Assembly: GCA_016880225.1 (NCBI GenBank)
Contig: JAEHDT010000048.1
Span: 1-11,016, forward strand
Reading direction: 5' to 3'
Source: Gemmatimonadota bacterium
GTDB taxonomy: Bacteria; Gemmatimonadota; Gemmatimonadetes; Gemmatimonadales; GWC2-71-9
DNA length: 11,016 nucleotides
Under the pieces are notes generated by a model. The model ran no database searches. It saw nothing but the letters and a program-made list of their open reading frames with translations, and had not been told where the DNA came from. How positions within the stretch are numbered: position 1 is the stretch's first letter; every line of letters starts with the position of its first letter. A program made the position numbers and the translations under genes. Shown here piece by piece: positions 6,917 through 11,016 of the stretch.

Positions 6917-8510
6917 TCAGGTACTCCGCAAGCCGCGGGAAATAGCCCAGTGATGCACGGATCTCCGCATCGCTGCGAATGAGCACTTCATCCTCCCCAT
7001 CCGGCGGCCAGCGCACGGCGGCGGCGCGCGCCGCCAGCAACAACGCGAGGCGCTCGGCCACGGAACTGTCAAGCTGCGCGCGTACGTGAAGCCGGTCTCG
7101 TACGCGCTCGAGAAAGGGCGCGAGGAGACGCTCGCGCCACTGCTGGCGATCCGCGACCCACCGTTCTCGGGCTCCTGCCACGGCCGATAGCGTCTGGGCA
7201 ACGCTGTCGGCGACGGCGTTGGCAAAGCCGCTGTCGGCGGCAGTGCTCCACCACGCTGGTAGGTCCCTCGGCGCCGGCAGCGAAACGTCCGGCACGATCC
7301 CGCCGCCGCCGCGGACCTCACGCCCATGGTCGGTCTTGAAGGTGGCCAGGGTGTCTTCCGCCGCGCCCGGTTGTCCGGCGAACGACCAGTACTGCGCGAA
7401 CCCGAGCCCACGGTAGCGTCGCTGAATGAGCCGGCCGCTCGGGGTGAACACTCGAGCGATCGTGAGCTCTACCACGTCTTCGGACGGAAGCAGGAGGAAC
7501 CCTGTCTGCTCGAGCGCCTTGCCGAAGCTCCGCTGTCCCAGAATGAGGGCGCGATCGTGATCCTGGAGCGAGCCGGCGAGGGCCTCCGCGGCGCTGGCGC
7601 TGTGGCCGTTAATGAGGACGATGATCGGCACGTCGCGGAAGTGGCCGTCCCCCTCAGTCACGTACTCGTGGCTCGCGTCCTTCTTCCTCCCGACGGTGCG
7701 AAAGACGAGAGCACCCCGCGGAAGGAACTCGGAGGCAACGTCGACGGCGACGTCCACCAAGCCGCCGGGATTGTCGCGTAGATCGAGGACGATTCGCCTC
7801 GCGCCCTGACGCTGCAGCCGCCTAATCGCGCCCTCCAGCTCGTCCGCGGCCTTCGGTCCGAACCAGATCAGCCTCACGAATCCCGTGACGTCGTCAACCA
7901 TCCGGGACACCGTCATGGGCGGGAGGGGCAACAGGTCCCGCTTGAGTGTCACGGATACGGTGTCCGGCTCCAGGCGGGGGCCGCGCTCGATACGCACTCG
8001 CACCGTGGTGCCCTTCGGCCCAGCGAGCCGCAGCGCCACATCGGCCGGCTTGAGTCCCGCGACGGAGGTGTCGTTGATCGCCGCGATCCGGTCGCCGGGC
8101 TGCACGCCCGCTTTCGCCGCCGGCGTGCCAGGGCCGACCGCGAGCACGGTGGCCACGCCCTCTTCATCCTCCACCTGCACGCCGACTCCGGGAAGGTCCC
8201 CGCGCAGAAAGGCCGACTGCCGCTCCCAGTCTGCGCGAGACATGTACTGGCTGTGGGGATCGAGCGCGTGCAGCATGCCGTCGATGGCGGCGTGCACCAT
8301 CTCATGGTAGGTGACGGAGTCGACGTAGTTGACGCGGATCTGGCTCAACACCGCCGAGAACGTCTGCAGCTCTTCGTAGGGCGTTGCCGCTCGCGGGGGT
8401 GCGGGCACTGGCTGTTGGCGAGCCGGGGCGGCCGATGGACTCACCAGGAGGACGACGGCAACGAACACCCGGGGCGTCAGGCTTCGCGCCACCGCTCTGA
8501 ACACGCGCAT
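6897..8510 (-). CDS. Secreted S41 carboxyl-terminal-processing serine protease (CtpA type)
   Basis: This is a periplasmic serine protease of the S41/CtpA family, enzymes that trim or degrade envelope proteins from near their C-terminus. The 537 residues start with a signal peptide (hydrophobic VFVAVVLLVSPSA at 15-27, cleavage after APA near 30). An N-terminal helical region contains DPHSQYM (84-90). The PDZ domain covers about 105-185 (LPGVGVQV; GVQPGDRIAAIND). The protease core has LDLRDNPGGL (242-251) and NGHSASAAEA (301-310) with predicted nucleophile Ser306. RSFGKALEQ (327-335) supplies Lys331 and Gln335, giving the expected Ser-Lys spacing of 25 and Lys-Gln spacing of 4. GGGGIVPDV (401-409) closes the core. 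A helical extension of about 125 residues follows, beyond the usual end of the shorter CtpA proteins. The ATG at 8510 begins directly at the signal peptide, and no Shine-Dalgarno is seen. The next gene, a TPR lipoprotein, overlaps its 3' end. Confidence 0.95.
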   Translation of the reverse strand: MRVFRAVARSLTPRVFVAVVLLVSPSAAPARQQPVPAPPRAATPYEELQTFSAVLSQIRVNYVDSVTYHEMVHAAIDGMLHALDPHSQYMSRADWERQSAFLRGDLPGVGVQVEDEEGVATVLAVGPGTPAAKAGVQPGDRIAAINDTSVAGLKPADVALRLAGPKGTTVRVRIERGPRLEPDTVSVTLKRDLLPLPPMTVSRMVDDVTGFVRLIWFGPKAADELEGAIRRLQRQGARRIVLDLRDNPGGLVDVAVDVASEFLPRGALVFRTVGRKKDASHEYVTEGDGHFRDVPIIVLINGHSASAAEALAGSLQDHDRALILGQRSFGKALEQTGFLLLPSEDVVELTIARVFTPSGRLIQRRYRGLGFAQYWSFAGQPGAAEDTLATFKTDHGREVRGGGGIVPDVSLPAPRDLPAWWSTAADSGFANAVADSVAQTLSAVAGARERWVADRQQWRERLLAPFLERVRDRLHVRAQLDSSVAERLALLLAARAAAVRWPPDGEDEVLIRSDAEIRASLGYFPRLAEYLSGSPRR

Positions 8511-8548
8511 CGCGACGTAGAGATGCCGCGCCCGCCCGCCGCTGTCAA
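8511..8548 (-). promoter_or_regulatory. Candidate promoter of the S41 protease gene
   Basis: On the minus strand, TTGACA (8543-8548) is followed by exactly 17 bases and CATCTCTA (8518-8525); the ATG begins 9 bases after the presumed -10 hexamer CATCTC. The predicted transcript would carry only a few bases before the start codon, and there is no ribosome binding site. The TTGACA box overlaps the stop codon of the upstream GH30 gene (8545-8547). The layout matches the element at 5630-5665 in both half-sites and spacing. It may allow the protease gene to be expressed independently of the polysaccharide locus. Confidence 0.55.
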
Positions 8549-9993
8549 CTCCAGACGAACGTGACGACCGCGCCCGCCGGCAGCGTGTAGCGGAACGACA
8601 TTCCCGCCCAGACCACCGCGACCATCAGGGGCGCGGCAGCGGTGTTGACCGCCAGGACCACTTTCGAGCCATCGTCGCCGTTCCGGAAGGCCACGTTCTC
8701 GAGCCCCCCCACCCCCGCGCTCGAGGCGATGCGCCGCGCCCCCGGCCGGACGAACCGGCTGGCATGCCCGAGCGCGTAGTACTCCACGTTCCGCGACACC
8801 GACCCGGTGCTCGAATCGATCGTGACGACCCCGCGACAGTCGCCGCATCCCCCGGTGTGGGGACCGTGATGCTCGTCCAGGGCCAGGTTCCAAAGAATCA
8901 CACCCTTCGCCCACCCCCGGGTCGAGCCGATCATCAGCGTGCCCACGAACCACTTGAGATCGTCGGCGAAGCTCGGCGCCCACTCGCCGCCCGAGCACTC
9001 GGTGAAGTACACGTCCTTCTCGGGATGCGCGTCGTGGACCACGCTCTGCGCCGAGACGTCCCCGCCGTAACAGTGCCAGGCCACACCGGCGATGTAGCGG
9101 GGCGCGACCGAATCGGCGAGCACCTGGAGCGGGGACTGGTACTCGTCCCAGTTGTGGTCCCAGTCGAGGATCAGCGTCTGGATGCCGGCGCGGGCGAAGC
9201 GGGGGCCGAGGTAGCCGCCGACGAAGCGGGCCCGGGCGGCCGGCTCGAGCCGCATCCCCGGGTAGTCGGCAGGCTCATAATGGGGCTCGTTCTGCACCGT
9301 GATCGCGTAGATCGGAACCCCCGCCGCCGCGTACGCGTCGATGTAGCGCCGGAAGTACTCGGCCAGTGGCGCGTAGGCTTCAGGAAGCAGGGTGCCCTTG
9401 ATCAAGCTACCCGTCGTCTTCATCCACCCCGGCGGGCTCCACGGCGACGCCATGATCCTGAGCTGCGGATTGATCGCGAGCGCGCGCTGCACCACCGGCA
9501 GGACATAGGTCCGATTCGAATCGATCGAAAAGTGCGTCAGGGCCGAGTCGGTCTGGCCCGGGGACATGTCGTCGTAGCTGTATTGATGCAGCGAGAAATC
9601 GGACGCCCCCATCGTGAGGCGCGTGAAGCTCAGCCCGATGCCGGGGTACCGGCCGAACAGCTCCTGCAGCAGCGCGTCCCGCTGCGGCGCCGTCATCCGG
9701 TTCTCGAGCAGCCACGCCGATGCGTCCGTGATCGCGGCCCCGAAGCCCACCATCTCCTGGTAGGCCGTCCCCTCGTCCACCACGACCCGGAGGGCGGTCG
9801 CAGGAGGCGGGCCGGAATCGAAGCGCACATCGGGCTCTCGCGACAGGAGCCGGGAGCCGGTGGGCGTCGTGAGCCAGACCTGGACGGCGGGCCCCTGCCC
9901 CGGCGGCGGAAGACCGGGGGACGGCTCGCCCGGCGCCATACGCCCGCACGCTACGAGAGCGACGAGCATCCACGCGGGTGTCCGCGGTCTCAC
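8545..9993 (-). CDS. GH30-family glycoside hydrolase, lipoprotein
   Basis: This is a retaining beta-glycosidase of family GH30, which includes glucosylceramidases and beta-1,6-glucanases. The 482 residues begin with MRPRTPAWMLVALVAC, a lipoprotein signal with lipobox LVAC and lipidated Cys16, so the enzyme is probably displayed at the outer membrane. The barrel contains EMVGFGAAITDASAWLL (80-96), ASPWSPPGWMKTTGSLIKGT (182-201), VQNEPHYEPADYPGM (233-247) with acid/base Glu236, AWHCYGG (305-311) and YFTECSGGEW (329-338) with nucleophile Glu332. The C-terminal beta domain follows RNVEYYALGHASRFVRPGA (401-419). The GTG at 9993 was chosen over an in-frame ATG at 9969 because it supplies the positive n-region. 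It overlaps the SusD stop as GTGA (9990-9993). The longer open frame reaching 10167 only shadows susD. Coupling to SusD implies action on a glucan or other beta-linked glycan bound at the surface; the exact substrate cannot be read from sequence. Confidence 0.93.
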   Translation of the reverse strand: MRPRTPAWMLVALVACGRMAPGEPSPGLPPPGQGPAVQVWLTTPTGSRLLSREPDVRFDSGPPPATALRVVVDEGTAYQEMVGFGAAITDASAWLLENRMTAPQRDALLQELFGRYPGIGLSFTRLTMGASDFSLHQYSYDDMSPGQTDSALTHFSIDSNRTYVLPVVQRALAINPQLRIMASPWSPPGWMKTTGSLIKGTLLPEAYAPLAEYFRRYIDAYAAAGVPIYAITVQNEPHYEPADYPGMRLEPAARARFVGGYLGPRFARAGIQTLILDWDHNWDEYQSPLQVLADSVAPRYIAGVAWHCYGGDVSAQSVVHDAHPEKDVYFTECSGGEWAPSFADDLKWFVGTLMIGSTRGWAKGVILWNLALDEHHGPHTGGCGDCRGVVTIDSSTGSVSRNVEYYALGHASRFVRPGARRIASSAGVGGLENVAFRNGDDGSKVVLAVNTAAAPLMVAVVWAGMSFRYTLPAGAVVTFVWS

Positions 9994-11016
9994 CAACCCG
10001 GATTCTGCGTCAGGTTGGGGTTGATGTCGCGCTCCGACTGGGGAATCGGCAGCAGATTGCTCGGCGCGCCGTGAATGGTGGTCTCCCCGGGCGCGACGGT
10101 CTGCAGCTCGGTGGTCTTGGCGACGATTACCGAGTCGAGAACTCCCCAGCGCGACAGATCGAACCACCGCTGCCCCTCGAACACGAACTCGCGGCGCCGG
10201 TCGAGGCGCACGGAGTCGCGGAACGCCGCCTGTGACAGCCCGGACACCGGTGCGATGCCGGCACGCGCCCGGACGAGGTTCAGGGCCGCCTCGGCGGTGC
10301 CCGCCGTCGCCGTCCCACCCTCGTTCACCGCCTCGGCGTACATCAGGAGCACATCGGCGTAGCGCAGCACGATCCAGTTGTTCGACTGCGCGACCCAGGC
10401 CCGGTTATGCATGTTCTGGAAGTCCGTCTCGTCGAGGTACTTGGCGAACGCGGGGCCGGGGGGATCCGCCCACGTCACGGTGTCGTTCAGCGCGTCGATG
10501 TGCGGAGACGTCATGAAGGTCGCGTCGTCGCCGCGCGTATCGCTCGGGGCGTACAGGTTCTGGACCGACGGGGGGATGTACATGAGCCCATAGGCGTCGC
10601 CGCCGGGGTACCCGGCGGGAATGCTGAAGAGCGTGTGCACGCTGCCCGACCCGGGGTCGAGCGTGCCGTCGTAATTGATCTCAAAGATGCTTTCCGAGTT
10701 GATGATCTCGGTGGCGATCTTGAAGTTGTCCTTGAAGTTGGGGAGCAGGGCGTAGCGCCCGCTCGTCATCACCTGCCCCGCGAGCTGCGCGGCATTGATC
10801 CAGTCTTGCTGGGTCAGGTATACCTTGGCGAGGAGGGCCTGCGCCGCGCCGCTCGTCGTCCGTCCGACGTCGGCCCCCGAGTAGGACGTCGGCAGTGCCG
10901 TGATAGCATCCTGAAGGTCGCTCACGATCAACGCGTATACCTGGGCCGCCGGCGTGCGCGAGACCTTCAGCCCGGTGAGGGACTTCACCTCGTGGTCGAG
11001 CAGGGGCACGTCGCCG
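9990..11016 (-). CDS. SusD/RagB outer-membrane glycan-binding lipoprotein, N-terminus cut by window edge
   Basis: SusD-like proteins sit on the outer surface as lids of SusC-type TonB-dependent transporters and bind glycans for import. About 341 codons are visible before the TGA at 9990. SusD proteins are usually 480-600 residues, so the signal peptide and first helical repeats lie beyond 11016. Family marks include TSGAAQALLAKVYLTQQDW near the visible N-terminus (a TPR-like helix pair), NNWIVLRYADVLLMYAEAVN, ALNLVRARAGIAPV, RRREFVFEGQRWFDLSRWG and the C-terminal signature LLPIPQSERDINPNLTQNPG. The GTG at 11009 is not the true start, because the frame continues without a stop to the window edge. 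The stop overlaps the start of the GH30 gene. A SusC gene is expected immediately upstream outside the window, giving a small polysaccharide-utilisation locus. Confidence 0.95.
   Translation of the reverse strand, partial: GDVPLLDHEVKSLTGLKVSRTPAAQVYALIVSDLQDAITALPTSYSGADVGRTTSGAAQALLAKVYLTQQDWINAAQLAGQVMTSGRYALLPNFKDNFKIATEIINSESIFEINYDGTLDPGSGSVHTLFSIPAGYPGGDAYGLMYIPPSVQNLYAPSDTRGDDATFMTSPHIDALNDTVTWADPPGPAFAKYLDETDFQNMHNRAWVAQSNNWIVLRYADVLLMYAEAVNEGGTATAGTAEAALNLVRARAGIAPVSGLSQAAFRDSVRLDRRREFVFEGQRWFDLSRWGVLDSVIVAKTTELQTVAPGETTIHGAPSNLLPIPQSERDINPNLTQNPGW

Noticed and set aside
7066..7071. A further TTGACA on the minus strand inside the S41 gene
   Set aside because: It is not followed by CATCTCTA at 17 bases and lies within coding sequence, so it is probably a chance match.
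8764..10074. Plus-strand open frame of 436 codons opposite the GH30 gene
   Set aside because: It is a shadow of a gene with clear GH30 catalytic motifs; its own translation is Arg/His/Gly-rich without family features.
9994..10167. N-terminal extension of the GH30 frame upstream into susD
   Set aside because: The extension overlaps conserved SusD C-terminal codons, and the lipoprotein signal peptide begins only at the GTG at 9993.

Overview
The window is about two-thirds G+C and has nine genes, all on the minus strand. They are packed with almost no spacing; the longest gap between genes is 87 bases (3941-4027), so there is no gene-free stretch of 300 bases. Many starts are GTG, and several genes have clear Shine-Dalgarno sequences. 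SusD-type lipoproteins belong to the Bacteroidota/Gemmatimonadota (FCB) group. Together with the high G+C, the Shine-Dalgarno use and the many secreted TPR proteins, this points to a Gemmatimonadota-like soil or sediment bacterium. A high-GC Rhodothermia-type relative is the main alternative. The taxonomy is inference; there is no rRNA or other marker in the window.

Reading in the direction of transcription (from high to low coordinates), there are three blocks. Block 1 (11016-8545) is the end of a polysaccharide-utilisation locus: a SusD/RagB outer-membrane glycan-binding lipoprotein, cut by the window edge, and a GH30 glycoside hydrolase lipoprotein. The hydrolase start overlaps the SusD stop by four bases. 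The SusC-type TonB-dependent transporter would be expected just beyond position 11016.

Block 2 (8510-4028) is an envelope module: a secreted S41 (CtpA-type) serine protease, an overlapping TPR lipoprotein, and a second secreted TPR protein with a C-terminal beta-rich domain. The protease and the second TPR protein are each preceded by the same sequence arrangement, TTGACA, 17 bases, CATCTCTA, then the ATG within 5-7 bases. This is read here as a shared promoter that probably makes leaderless or nearly leaderless mRNA.

Block 3 (3940-1) is a housekeeping operon: a PDZ-radical SAM-DUF512 protein, the ribosome-assembly GTPase Der, the glycerol-3-phosphate acyltransferase PlsY, and the start of glycerol-3-phosphate dehydrogenase GpsA. 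Each junction is a four-base stop/start overlap (GTGA, ATGA, GTGA), so translation is very likely coupled. GpsA makes sn-glycerol-3-phosphate and PlsY acylates it, so two consecutive steps of phospholipid synthesis are encoded together beside a ribosome-biogenesis GTPase.

No RNA genes, CRISPR arrays, insertion sequences or phage genes were seen. The most interesting items are the twin promoter-like elements, the uncharacterised S41/TPR/TPR module and the DUF512 radical SAM protein coupled to der. Nothing in the window is a clearly new defence or mobile system.
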